Below are positions 19,633 to 32,400 of a stretch of 64,000 nt of DNA, piece by piece (positions within the stretch are counted from its first letter, which is position 1; every line of letters starts with the position of its first letter). This stretch comes from Chlorokybus atmophyticus (lineage: Eukaryota; Streptophyta; Chlorokybophyceae; Chlorokybales; Chlorokybaceae), in contig RHPI01000026.1 of assembly GCA_009103225.1 (NCBI GenBank), forward strand, positions 951,745 to 1,015,744, given 5' to 3'. The translations under genes were made by a program, and so were the position numbers. The notes under the pieces were generated by a model. That model had not been told where the DNA came from, ran no database searches, and saw only the letters and a program-made list of their open reading frames with translations.

Positions 19633-22600
19633 ATGGCGGGGTTTGGGATCCGCACCAGGCGGACGCAGTGGGACATGTCCGGGCTGGACGGTGCTCTTGC
19701 TGCAGCTGCTGCTGGAGGAGGGGGAGGAGCAGGAGCAGGAGCATTAGCAGGAGGAGCAGCAGCAGGTGCAGGAGATGGCAGAGGGGAGGACGGCGCGGCG
19801 GTGGACGACATGGATAGTTTGGAGCCATGGACGCCGACCTCATCGTCCCACCAGAGGCTGGTGATAGTGTCCATGCAGCTGCCGCTGAGGGCGAAACAGG
19901 CGCCTGAGACAGGGCAGTGGGAGTTTGAGTGGGATGAGGACTCACTGGTGGCGCAGATCAAAGATTGCATGGGCCTGGAGAGCCACCTCCGCGTGGTCCA
20001 CGTCGGCACCCTCCCTGTTTATATTGAAGATCCGGCCGAGCAGGACCGCATTTCCGCCCACCTCGCCTCCACCTTCGCCTGCCTACCCCTTTTCTTAGAC
20101 GAGCGCCTCTACGGCAGATTCTATGACGGTGAGTCGTCGTTGTGATTGTTGTGTCTTGATTATTGTCATCGTTGTCATTGCTGATTGCATTGCTTGCAAT
20201 GTGGTCCGCTTTGTCAACTCTAAGATCTGTATAGACTCACATCTTACCTGCAATGACATTGTCAGGCACAAGCGCCATGTCTGTTGAGAGAAGTGCATGC
20301 ATGTTGTGTAAATATGCATCGGCATGAGTTGCTGCGGGCTGTTTCATCAGTGCACTGTATGTACGACACGTTGAGTCTGCTGCCAAACAAGCATGTCAGC
20401 CTGTTAAGGTCAAGGAGACGGAGGTTTGCTTGTTGCATGTCGTTGCATAAGGTAGCTTGTGGTCTTGACTCTGACCTCTGCTTTCAAGTGCAGTGCATGT
20501 GTCAACAGCTTACTTAATTCGTCATGTAATGTTGCAGGCTTTTGTAAGCAGTACATATGGCCCCTTTTCCACTACCTGCTGCCACTGCACCCTGAGCACG
20601 GAGTGCGTTTTGAGCGCAACCATTGGCAAGCTTACGTCGCCGCCAACAAGAAGTTTTCCGACAAAGTCATGGAGATTGTGAACCCCGACAGAGACTACAT
20701 CTGGATACATGATTACCATCTGATGGCGCTGTCCACATTTATACGCAGAAAGTACAACAACGTGCGGCTGGGCTTCTTCCTGCACAGCCCATTTCCATCA
20801 TCAGAGATATACCGTACTTGCGTAGTGCGAGAGGTATGCACATATGTTGCATGGCTGCAAGCTTGCGCTCAATGTTGCATAGCAAGTGTGGTCAGTTGTA
20901 CTAATCGCTTTGTCTGTGGTGTACAGGAGCTTTTGCGTGCTGTTCTCAATTCAGACCTGATTGGCTTTCATACATTTGACTACGCTCGCCACTTCCTCAG
21001 CTGTTGCAGCAGGTGCATGCAAGTATTCATTGGAATTGTTGTTTTTTGCTGCTGTTTCGCTGATGACTTCTGCTTGCAGGATGTTGGGACTAGAGTTCGA
21101 GTCTAAAAGAGGTTACATTGGCTTGGAGTACTACGGGCGCACAGTATCAATAAAGATAATGCCGGTTGGCGTGCGCGTAGATCGTTTGATTGGAGGGTTC
21201 AAGTGGCCAGAATGCCAATGGCGGCTTGGGGAGCTGCGGTCACAGTATGAGGGCAAAACCGTGTTTGTCGGCATGGATGATGTCGACCCCTTCAAAGGGC
21301 TGGCTTTCAAGTTTCAAGCCCTGGAGATCTTCCTCGAGCAACATCCCGAATGGCATGGCCGCTTTGTGCTTGTGCAGGTCTGTTGTTTGCAGCAAGTTGT
21401 ATGTCTTAAGTTTGATGACGCATGTGCGAAGTATATGACATACTGACACCTGCGCGTGACTGGACAAATGCCAGGTTGCAAACTCAGCTCGCGGTAGCGC
21501 AAAGTTTGAGCAGTTGCGTGAAGAACTCCGGCATCAAGTTGCTCATATCAACTCGAGGTGGGTGAGGTGCAGCTCTTGACTTGTTTATTGGAGTCTTCAT
21601 TGGACTTATGGTTGATGTTTCATCTAAATGTAGATTTGGGTATGATGCTGTGGAGTTCTTGGAGCGCCATGTACCGCTACACGAGCGCATTGCACTGTAC
21701 CATATAGCGGAGTGCGCCATCGTAACCGCCGTGCGCGATGGACTCAACCTTGTGCCGTATGAGTACATTGCTTGCCGGCAAGGCTTGACAGACGAGGACG
21801 CGAATGCCCCTCGCTCATCGTCACTCATTGTTTCTGAGTTCATGGGCTGCTCTCCTTCCTTGTCCGGCGCCATTCGAGTCAACCCATGGGATGTCGAGTC
21901 GGTTGCAGATGCAATGTTCACTGCCATTTCTTTACCAGATGCTGAGCGGGAGTTGCGGCACGCAAAGCACTTTGCGTATGTTGCGCGACATACTGTTGGG
22001 TATTGGGCTCAGTCGGTTGTGGCAGATCTGCAACGCGCGTGCAGGCGGCACTCGCTGTTGCGTTGTTACAACCTCGGGCTTGGTCTGGGCTTCCGTGTCG
22101 TGGCGCTGAACCCAAACTTCCGTAAGCTTGAAGCCGGTGATGTGCTGTCGTCGTACGCGCGGTGTCGGAATCGTGCCATCCTGTTGGACTACGACGGCAC
22201 AATGATGGCAAGCAGCAATGCGCACGCGGGTGGGAGCAGCAGCGGGGGCGCGGGTGGCGCATCCCTTGCACACTCGCGCACACCTTCGCCAGATGTCCTC
22301 ACTGTGCTGCAGCAGCTATCTGCTGACCGCCGCAACCATGTGTTCATAGTGTCGGGACGCGACCGCCGCACGCTGCACAACTGGTTCGGGGGTATTGAGA
22401 GACTCGGTCTCGCCGCTGAGCATGGCTTCTTCTACCGTTGGCCTGGTGCTGACATGAAAGCCGCCAGCTGGGACCAGTTGTTGCCCGCCTCGCAACCGTT
22501 CTTGTGGAAAGAGGTGGCTCTCCCCATCATGCAGCAGTACATGGAGTCCACGGACGGGTCGTACATTGAGGAGAAGGAGAGCGCGCTTGTGTGGCATTAC

Positions 22601-23241
22601 GGGGAGGCCGACCCGGCCTTTGGTTCGTGGCAAGCCAAGGAGCTGCTGGACCATCTTGAGTCCGTGCTGTCCTCCACAGAGAATGTGGCCGTGGTGTCCG
22701 GCCAGGGCATCGTCGAGGTGAAGCCCAGCGGCGTGTCCAAGGGCGTCGTTGTGGAGCGCGTGCTCACCGCCATCTCGCAAGGCCCTTCCCATGTCGAGCC
22801 TGATTTTGTGCTGTGCATTGGTGATGATCGCTCCGATGAGGACATGTTCCAACAAGTTGAGACTGTTAATTTCTCCCCGCACCTCCCCGCACAGGTAAGT
22901 AGCTGGTTGCATGCATTTGGCGTTGCATTCCTCAAGTGTTATTGCATGTACACGCGGCGATTCTCCTGATAGCCGCCAGTACAGGTGTTTGCTTGCACTG
23001 TCGGCCAAAAACCCAGCAAAGCGAAGTACTATCTCAACGACACTGTTGAGGTATGTCGTTGTTCCGCAATGGTGATGTGAAGATTAGAAGTCTGAACTCA
23101 GAAGTCTTGTGCTCATGTGCGGGATCTTGTTGCCTTGCACGAACTAACCACTTGGATCTGCAGGTGATGGAGTTATTGCACGCTCTAGCGCAGGTTAGCA
23201 CATCACATCCACAGCACGAGCAGCAACAAATGGAGCAATAG
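19633..23241 (+). CDS. Trehalose-6-phosphate synthase/phosphatase, class II-like
   Basis: Two-domain protein with a glycosyltransferase GT20 (TPS) domain followed by a HAD-type trehalose-6-phosphate phosphatase (TPP) domain. Eight exons: 19633-20128, 20538-20833, 20927-21012, 21080-21377, 21475-21557, 21634-22894, 22985-23050 and 23164-23241; 2664 nt, 887 aa, phases consistent. TPS landmarks are QYIWPLFHYLLP, WIHDYHLMALSTFIRR, LGFFLHSPFPSSEIYRT and DLIGFHTFDYARHFLS. At the site where active enzymes have an Arg plus Lys pair, this one has GMDDVDPFKGL, with Lys kept and Arg replaced by Asp, as in plant class II (TPS5-11-type) proteins, which are mostly regulatory. The TPP domain has AILLDYDGTM and GDDRSDEDMF, so phosphatase chemistry may be retained. 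The N-terminus is Gly/Ala-rich. The start is the first ATG in the open frame after the divergent promoter. Confidence 0.95.
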
Positions 23242-24770
23242 CCCAAAGCAGCATCAGCCGTCCGACGCCCTTGCCTGCACTTATGTCACTTGCCTGCTGT
23301 GCTTGTTGCCTTCTTAGGGCATTGTACTTTTTGGTTTCTTTTGCCGCATCAGTACAATGCGCGTGACCCTATGCAACCCTGTAGCTGCGCATGCAGACAC
23401 ACTTTCAACAACACAGTTTCGCTAACGCGTTCTCAACCGCACAATATATGTTGGCTTTATCCCGCCTCTGGTGCGGCTTTTCCACAGACGCGCTGCAGTA
23501 AACTTTGAGTGTACACAAGATTTTAAGCCTCGTAAGTGCTGTCTTGATCGCATGACTCCCAGGTCACCCAACCTCTGCCGCTGTCAGCAACTGTGTGGCA
23601 AGCCGGGAGTAATGCGCCAGACACATTGGAGGTCTGATCATGCTGGAAAGGGAGTCCATGAGCTGTAGACAAGTTGCTCATGCAGCCTGCTGAATGTGGA
23701 TTGCTAACGACATATGGATTGCTAACGAGGGCACTTGGCGCACGAGCATGTCACGTGCTGATAGATGCAAGCATTGCAAGCATTGCAGATCACAGTGTGG
23801 AGGTTTGCTATACAGGCTGAAGGTCACCTTACGACACGCGCCTCATGTCGACTGCGGTGTTGGCGTCACAGGTGAGCCAGTTGCTGTGTTCCACGCTGCA
23901 AGCGAGCACTGCATAGATTTTTCACTCAACCACTCTAAGCAGCATCAAACAATGGCATTAAAATATGGTGCAAGCCACCATTAACCACTGAGCGGCCCTA
24001 TTCTGTGAGTCAACATCAGAATCCTTGGCAGATTGTGGTACACGCCATCTTTGCTTAGCTAACCCCGAGTTGTTCACACAACGAACTTCTCTCGCTTGGC
24101 AAATGTCTCGGCCACATCACATATAGAACAAATGTGCAGGGTCTGGTTTGCAGTTCCAATAGGTCCATTTCCATACGCTGGATTTACACCATCACATAAA
24201 CAGTTCTGCGCCTGCGTCTACTTGTTCCCTCCTCCCCTCCACCTACCTCCACCTTGATACACGCACGCACGCACGCATCCCCCGCGCACGCGGTTGCAGC
24301 ATAGTACACCGCAAACATGCCGCGTTACTATCCTGTGCGGCGCCATCATCATCTTTGTCGTTTCTCCCCCTCCCGGCACTCCCACCATTGCCACATGGCC
24401 TGTCCGCATATCAGAGGTGGCAATCTACTCCAAACATAGGCTTTGCTGTTCATTGTCTTTGCAAGCACAATGCCAATCAGTGCCACAATGCAGTGCACTC
24501 TCGAAATTACACTCAAGGTGCGCATGCAGCACATTTCCTAGGATAAGCGCCACGCATATCACTTTCAGCACACCCTCTCGCGCGCTAGGTCTCGTGTAGA
24601 GCAAAATGCACCTGACACATCGTATATGCCCATTACTCAGGTGTACAAGCAGAAAGGTGTACAACTACACACCCCTGTTGTACCTACGCATGCACTTTGC
24701 CTATGTACTGTACTGGTATACACAACGCACTATAGACGAGCAACATATACAGTCGACATCAATATAGCGG
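23242..24770. other. Gene-free 3'-3' spacer
   Basis: This is the interval between the convergent 3' ends of the trehalose gene and the menA-like gene. Only unsupported short ORFs are present. A CGCACGCACGC-type run lies at about 24262-24277. Confidence 0.6.
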
Positions 24771-26641
24771 CTACCGCATAAGCAATTTGGGCGCCGCCAG
24801 CGACAAAGCCAGCGCGAGTGTGACCGCCGCATGCCATCTCACAGCAAAATACTTCGCTTTGAACACAACTGAAGGGTCCGCATGGTTGGCCGACACAAAG
24901 CGCAGCATCTTGTTCACGATGGGCAGCGTGAGCGCAAAGAGGGCGAGAGCGGGGACAGGTAGCGCACCTGAAAACATACCCACTACCACCGACGTGTACA
25001 CGCCCCCCGCCGCCCACGGTAACAACCCCGCCGCCCTCTTTGTCCCGAGCCTCACTATCGGCGAGAGCTTCCCCGCAGCCCTGTCATCATCAATCTGATG
25101 AAAGTGGCTGCAGAATAGTATAGCTGTTGTGGTGATGCCCACAATTAGAGAGGCGATAACCGCGCCGGGAGAGATGATGGAGATGATATCTGCAGCTGCG
25201 GCTGCTGGGGTGGATATCGCCCTTAATGTGGCCATATAGAAGGCTAAAGTGGCCATTGGGCCGAAAGAGATGAAGCAGAGTGGCTCACCCAGACCCAAAT
25301 AGCCCAGCCTAAAAGGCGGGGACTGGTAAACGTAACCACAGGCTATTGCACCCGCCAAGAGCGCCATTGAAGTCTGATTGCGAACCTGAATGAAAGATTA
25401 CAAGAGATGAAGGTGTAGTGGTTGATGTCAGGCACATGTGTGTATGTGTCAGGCACGTGCGTCTGCGTGTGCACACATATGCATGCGTGTACGTGTGCCT
25501 GTTCTTGGGCACATGCGTGTGTGCACGTGCACGTGTATGTGTATGCGTGCCCGTGTGCATGTATATGTGTGTATGTGTGCGTGCAGGTGTGCACATGAGT
25601 GCGATCGTAAGAATCCACCTGCATGTACGTGTGCGTCCTTTTGTGCGTTTGTGTGTTCTGACCTGTGAGGCGATGAGGGCGATGCCGGCGGCAAGGGAGG
25701 CAAAAGACGCGGCGAGTGTGCCCCACATGCTACCGGTGATGTTCACAACGCTCTCGCGCTTATTCTCGTCCACGCCAGTCATCGCGTCAAACTGCAAACG
25801 CACATGCACAAGCGTACATCAAGCTTACAGCACCCGCATGCGGGCATCCAAAACTGCATCCAATATGCAGCCAATCAGTGACATGACTGACTGTCACACA
25901 CAATGCCGTATGGTGTGTGACGTGACTCATGTGTCACACAATGCAAACCTCAAAGAGAGGTTGTTGTACATGTTGTCAGCAAGCTGTCGTGACGGGTGAC
26001 GTTGTCCCATGCACAATAAACTTGTACGTCACTGTCATATATGCACATGTAGGTTTGCGGGCAAAGCATTGTGTATTTGTGTGTCACGAGCTGTGTCTCA
26101 CAGCATCGTTGGAGAGGTTGAGCCAGAGGATGACAAGAACAGCCCCGCCGGCGAGCGCTGAGAAGGCTGGCCATGGGAATGGCGTCATGGCCGGTGCCGC
26201 CGCCCACGCCGCCGCCACCCCCGCCGCCACCGGCGCCACCGCCACGCTGTACATGGGAGGCTTGGCGGCGGCCAGCAGCAGGCGGCGCTGCTCAGCTGGG
26301 GAGCACTCCGAGAACTTCGGCGCCCGCCTGACGCCTCCGTCCTCAGCCACGTCCCCAACGACGCTGGTGCTCCCGACGACCAAGCCACTCGGCAGCTGCA
26401 GAGCGTCCCGCCATCGTGGCCGCCGCCGCCGGCGGCCATGCAGACAACTTGCAGGCAGCCATGCGCAATGCCAGCGCAATGCCGCACCGGCGCAGCTCCC
26501 CCGCCGCCTCCCAGGAAGGTTTGCCGCACCCGTCCCAACGCCAACCACCACCCCCTCAGCCCGCGACGCACAAGACGGCGACACCGTCGCCGCCGCCGCC
26601 GCCGCCATCGCCACGTGGCGACAGTGCACTAGTTGGCGCAT
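24771..26641 (-). CDS. 1,4-dihydroxy-2-naphthoate phytyltransferase (MenA/ABC4-like)
   Basis: UbiA-type membrane prenyltransferase that attaches the phytyl chain to dihydroxynaphthoate in plastid phylloquinone (vitamin K1) synthesis. Three exons: 26641-26102, 25791-25663 and 25385-24771; 1284 nt, 427 aa, phases consistent. The N-terminus of about 110 residues is rich in Ala, Arg and Ser and fits a plastid transit peptide. The first Asp-rich motif spans the exon 1-2 junction (WLNLSNDA, FDAMTGVDENKRESVVN). The first two Asp of the plant NDVYDFDTG motif are kept and the third is Met. Then come QTSMALLAGAIACGYVYQ, GLGEPLCFISFGPMAT and the second Asp motif HFHQIDDDRAAGK. Several hydrophobic helices follow. 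The gene is divergent to the FCP1-like gene, with starts 148 bp apart. An internal ATG at 26611 is an alternative start. Confidence 0.92.
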
Positions 26642-26789
26642 AGCATTTGGTTCAACTTTCAGATATGGTTCGATCCAGGTTGGGACCTGTCCCGCTTATG
26701 CTTTAGGATCAGTGAAGCCGGTTTGGACAAGTTGGGGTTTGGGGCGGGAAGGGCGAGAGGACAGCGAGCCACGTGGCAGTGTCGGGTGC

Positions 26790-28915
26790 ATGACGGGCGG
26801 TGGGGGAGCGCCGGTGGTGGAGCAGGAGGTTGCGGAGAGGAAGGTGGTGCGGGGCGAGGCGGGGGCTGGGGTGGAGAGCTCCACACCACGGTCTATGCGG
26901 GCGAAGAAGCTCCTTGTGCTGGACATCAACGGTCTGCTGCTGCACAGCGAGTTCAAAAACAAATTCCCCGCCGCCACCGCCTCCCCCTCCACCGCCTCCG
27001 CCGTCTCGGTGAATGGCGACGTGGCCGTCGCTGTCCCCTCAGTTGCCGAGCCTGCAGTTAAGCAGCAAAAACTTAGGACGGTGGGGGGCAGGGCGGCGGA
27101 CGCTGTGCTGGGCGCCCACGTGGTGTTCGACCGCCCCTTCCTGCGGGACTTCATCACCTGGGCGCTGAACACCTTCAAGGTGGCCGTGTGGACCTCCGCC
27201 AAGGGCCACAACGCCCGCGCCTACGTGCACCACGTCTTCAGCAAAATTCTGCAGGAGGGGGGAGAGGAGAAGCAGGAGGAGAAGCAGGAGAAGGAGGATG
27301 AGACAGTGGTTGATGAGCGCCTGGCGTTCGTGTGGGACCAGGAGCGCTGCTCTGTGGCAGCAGGAGGCGCTGCCCGACACCCTGACAACCCCTACAAGCC
27401 CCTCTTCCTCAAGGAGCTATCCGCCTGCTGGGCGCTCCCGGAGCTGGGCGGCCTCTACGGACCCCACAACACCCTCCTCGTGGATGACGACGCCTACAAG
27501 GCCGCAGCTAATCCGGTCAGTGCCCCTTCTCAGCTGTCATTTTCTTGGTGTTCCAGTCAGTTTCGCTCAAATTCAACTCAGTACGCACTCAATGCTGTCT
27601 GGCTCGTAATCAGTCCATCAACTATGCAGCTAGTCTCAAGCACACGACATTGTCACCAACATTTGCTGTGTTTTCAGGGTCGCACATGCGCTGACACGTG
27701 ATTGCATGCTCACAAATCACAGTTGTTGGCCCACGCTAGCGGACATTGGTGTTTGCCTGAGTGTTTTTGGTTTCTCTTTTTGCTTACTAAGTACTTTTCT
27801 CTTCTCATTGCAAAACAGCCATACACAGCAATACACCCACCAAGGTACTTAGCCGACGATGCCCACGACAACGCCCTCAGTAAGCTGTTGCAATTATAGT
27901 TTATTTTTGTATCTGGTACGAGTCACGCCATTTGTTATTGTTTGTCAATATCTGATTATTTGAAGTTTGACATATATAGTAGGTCAACATCTTTCTCTGT
28001 TCAGGTCCTTTTGGTGCGATTCGTCTGTATTTGCAAGACTTGGCAGACGCGTCGGACGTGCAGGATTTTGTAAGGACACATCCATTCCACACATACTGCA
28101 GCGGGGCCAGCACGGTCACCCATGTCACGCTTGCGGACCTTCTCGAACGCTCCGCGCGCATCGCGCAAGCCGAAGAAGAGCCGAAGAGGCAGCTACAGCA
28201 GCAGAAGGAACATGCGCGGCAACAATGGGAACTGCAGCTACAACAACAAGCACAACATCATTGGCAAGCACAACAAGCAGCACAACAACAACAACATTGG
28301 CAACAGCAATGGCACCCACCGCAGCACCATAACCACCTTCTTCAACAACAACAGCCTGCAGCAGGCTCACTTGACCTCGACCGCAGTGCCATTGCTGCAT
28401 CAGCACGCTTTCACTTGCAGCAGCAGCACCCACACCCGCACCCGCATTCAAACAGTGCTCAGTGGACAGAACAACCACCACGAGAGACCCGCTGGGACGC
28501 GGCACGAGACCATACTCAACAATACCACACGCATCAAGACGCTAGGTGGGATGCAGGTACATACCAACATGAGGCCTCCTCCCATCCCCAACATGCACGG
28601 CACACCAGATGGGATGATAATGGCTACGAACACAGGTACTCCCGCCCTCATGTCGACATGCAGCAATGGCGTGTCAACAGATGGGAAGAAGTGGGTGATG
28701 AGTACTTGCCTCCACCACAACATCAACGTCTGCAACTTCAACAACCACAGCAAGCACAGTGTGCACCTTATGCACAGGCTTTGCAGTATAGTGGTGGTGG
28801 TAGTCAGCTTGTACATGGCACGCAGCAGCACTATCAGTACCAGCAGCAGCAGCAGCAGCAGCAGCATAACCCCATGCAATATTACGACCCCCGTCAACAT
28901 CGTTGGCGCCGGTAG
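26790..28915 (+). CDS. FCP1-homology (NIF/HAD) domain protein with Gln-rich tail
   Basis: Three exons: 26790-27515, 27819-27879 and 28005-28915; 1698 nt, 565 aa, phases consistent. The HAD/FCP1 domain runs from KKLLVLDINGLLLH through VVFDRPFLRDFITWAL, VAVWTSAKGHNA and PYKPLFLKELS to HNTLLVDDDAYKAAANP, followed by AIHPPRYLADD and LYLQDLADASDVQDFV. This matches the plant subfamily whose first motif is DLNGLL instead of the phosphatase DxDGT: here the second Asp is Asn (DING), so classical phosphatase activity is doubtful. About 260 C-terminal residues are rich in Gln and His, with repeated RWD(A/D/E) units (TRWDAARD, ARWDAGTY, TRWDDNGY, NRWEEVGD). A long acidic and Lys/Gln insert (EEKQEEKQEKEDE) lies mid-domain. 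The ATG at 26790 is the first in frame downstream of the divergent start at 26641. A later Met at about 26895 is possible. Confidence 0.88.
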
Positions 28916-29468
28916 CGAAGCTATGCTCTGGGTGTGGGTGCTTGCTTGACATGAATGCGTGTATGGTTGTCACAAGCGTTGTTGCTGCACTTCCCAACAT
29001 TGCATCTGTGCTGCGGCCAGTTTGATCAGTGATCTTAATTTACACCTCATGTAACACTATGCACAAGGCAGTTGGGAGTCACAATTGGTCTCAAGTCAAG
29101 GGACTTGCGTGTTTGTAACAATTACAGATGTTGTTCTTATGCGACACCATAATGCTAGCCGGACATCACTGGTTGCTGCGTGTGCGCGTGCTGAGGTAGC
29201 TAGGAAACTGGAATGCTCGACATCATGATGGTATGGTGTTCCCCTTAGCCAGCCCCTTAGGTCCAACATTGTGTACAAAAGAACGGCGAGGGGATGTGTG
29301 GTGTGTAACTCATGACTTACTTGCAGAAAATGTATGAGTTTGTGTGCGTCCAGTGATGAGTAATGCATCACACGTGCTTATATTTCGGGCCCCTATTAGA
29401 CTTGGTGTGTGTTGAACCTTTACGGTACCTTCAGTTAGCAACAAAGTGTTCACGTCGAGCATGCACCA
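28916..29468. other. Gene-free 3'-3' spacer
   Basis: Convergent 3' ends meet here. No coding or RNA feature is recognised. Confidence 0.6.
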
Positions 29469-32400
29469 TCAGCAAGCATGCTGCAAGTCTGCGCGCTGCG
29501 CCACCCGTTCTGTTTGCCTCCGCTCACTGTCTGCAGGCCGCAACAACAACGTCGCGCCAAATTGCCGGCAAAACTCGGCCATTGTGGTGCGAGCCACGGG
29601 AACGGCCCGCAAAGCCGCCGTGCTAACCGAACCCACCTGCAGGAAAGTTGCCATCATACGTCATGCATGCACGCATGCACATGCGTGTATGCGTGCCTGT
29701 GTGTTCATACTCGCACGCACGCGCGCGTACACACACACGCACCTCTACTGCCACATAGTCTCCCGGTCGCAGCCGCACCCGCGCCTCATCATCTGCGTCA
29801 CCAAGCCTCGCGGCCACAGTCCGATCGTCGAAGAACACTCGCTTGTTAGTGCACGTGCGCCCAGTGAGCGTGCCGTCCCCCCTGCGTCCGGGCCCCTCCA
29901 CGAGCACCAAGTGAGTGGCGCCGATTTCGGATGCGCTCCTTTCTGCAAGTTTCGCGCGGAATGTTGCAATCACCTCCTGCGTGACGAGCGTGAAACAAGC
30001 GCGAAAGACAATCCAATAACAGTGCATACAAGTGTACGCATGCGCAAGCATGTGTATGTGAGCGTACATGTGCGTGTGTGTGCGCATGGGTGCGCGTGCG
30101 GGTGCGGGTGCGTGCTTGCGAGTGGGTGTGCATGTGCACGTGTACATGTGTGCGGTTATGCGCGTGTGTGTTGAAGTCTGTGCTCCCGAGGGTATGGGTG
30201 CGTGTGCGTATGCATGTGTGCTGAGATGCGTGTGTTCAGGCAAGCTGTAACAGATTAATCAACCACAACGTGAATTTGCTAACTGGACCTGCAGTCGTCG
30301 TATCTTGACGGTTTGTGGCACATCGTCTGCGAATCTGCGCGCGGCACCGGTCTTCTCCCTCATTGAGTACGCAAACATAAACGCAGCGTCATACCCAACC
30401 TGCCTCAGCAACGACAGCGTGTCCTGGTGCTCTGCCTCAGTCTCACCGCAAAACCCTGCAAGCGCGGATGCGTGTGGGCAGGTCTGCTGCTGCTAAGTAG
30501 TGGTAGAACTACCTTACCAATCAAACCAACACAGGTTTCATTTCAAACACCCATTGATTTACGCAGCATGGACACCATGCTGGACAGGGGTAAAACAAAC
30601 ATCATACAAAGTGTTTCAATGGTACCTGACAAAAGAGCACGTGACTATAGGCTTGTGGACACGCATACACGCGCGCACACATGTTCACGTGCACACGCCC
30701 GCGCGCATGTGTGCACGCATGCACCCACGAGCACATGTGTACACGCACACACGCAAGTACACATATGTGCAATCACCTGAGATAAAGTCGCTTGACAACG
30801 CAACATTGGGGACTTGATCGCGGATGTGGTCAACAAGCTCCAAGTACGCCTCCCGTGAGTACCCTCTGAGAAATAAAACACGTCTGTCACACACGTACAT
30901 GCGTGCGCACGCGCACACACACACATGCACACATGAGTGACAAAACGCGCGGGACTCGCCTCCTCATGCGTTCGAGTACGGTTGTTGATCCGCTCTGCGC
31001 AGGCATATGTACGAACTTGCACACGTTGTCGCGCTCGGCCATCACGCACAGCACCTCATCGGGAAAGTCCTGCCTCACACGCACACGTCCAACACTCTGA
31101 GTGACTCACTGCTTGGATGAGTGGGTTGAGTGAAGAACGTGACTCACTTTGGGGTGGGGTGATGTGAATCGGATGCGCATTTCTGGGTCTATGTTGGCTA
31201 CGCGGTCCAGCAGCTCCGCGAACCTCACCGCGCCCTCTCGCCGAGGCTTGTACACGCTAGAATTACTCGAGGGGTGAGAATTCATCGCGAACTCACACAG
31301 TCCAATGCACGCCCACACGCGCGTGTACAGCAACCATGCGCCCACATGCGCACGCATGCACAGGCACATGACCGCGCACACAAAGAGCGAGTACAGACAC
31401 CAATACATGGTGGATCAAAGCATGATCAGATCCACAACATGCAATTGACATGCAATATGATCATAGTGATGTTTACGAGGTCGATCGCGAGTACCTTTGG
31501 AAGCCCTTGGCGTACACGTCCTCAATCGGTGTGGAAAGGCGCGTGGGTTCGGACTGCGCGTCGGCGTACGAGTTGACGTTCTGCCCGAGCAGCGTCACCT
31601 CCTTGAAACCCTCAGCCGACAACCTACGCACCTGCGAGAGATGGCGCGTCATACACTACATGCGCGCGCGCGCACGCACAAATGCGCATGCAACTAGACA
31701 CACACGCATGCACGCACGCACGACGCACGCACACGAGCGCATGTGTCCCATGCATGTGCACATGTCCCCACCCCCTCCTCTCACCTCTTCGACTATCGTC
31801 CCTATCTCCCTCGACCGTTCCCTCCCCCTGGTATACGGCACGACGCAGAACGCGCACATGTTGTTGCAGCCCCGCATGACGCTGACGAACGCGGAGGTGG
31901 CGCCCGACTCACGAACAGGTGCGATGTCGGCGTACGTCTCGTCTAGACTTAGTTGGACGTTCATGGCGGTGACAGGATTGCTATCATCGTCGTCGCCGGT
32001 CTTCTGCACGGCTTCAAGAAGGGTAGGCAGGTCTCGGTACGCATCTGGACTAGAGATGACGCACACGCACACGCACACGCACAGGGACCACCAGTGAGTG
32101 AGTGACTGGATGACAGAGGCGTACATCTTGACTTGCAACATGCCCAGCCCCTCTATCTCACCCCACGACGATGTCGACGAGTTTGTGCGTCTCAAGCAAC
32201 CTCTCTTTGAGTCGTTCGGCCATGCATCCCAGCACGCCCACCACGGGGAGGACCGGACTGTGTTGGAGCTGGTGTTGATGCGCGCGCCTGTCGCGCTTCA
32301 TGTTCTTGAAGAAACCGAGACGCTGCCAGATCTTGGACTCGGCGCTCTCGCGGATAGCACACTGGGAGGAGGAGGAGGATGTGGGTGGGAGGGTGCGTGC

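Noticed and set aside
19326-20009. Minus-strand 227-codon ORF opposite the trehalose gene start
   Set aside because: Low-complexity antisense of the Gly/Ala-rich TPS N-terminus and CTCC spacer; no domain.
22316-23008. Minus-strand 230-codon ORF
   Set aside because: Antisense shadow of the TPP domain exon.
25929-27701. 590-codon open frame as one protein
   Set aside because: It crosses the opposite-strand menA-like first exon and the divergent promoter; only the part from 26790 matches the FCP1-like family.
28122-28949. Second-frame Asn-rich ORF
   Set aside because: Frame shadow of the Gln-rich FCP1-like tail; the Gln frame is fixed by the upstream exon phase.
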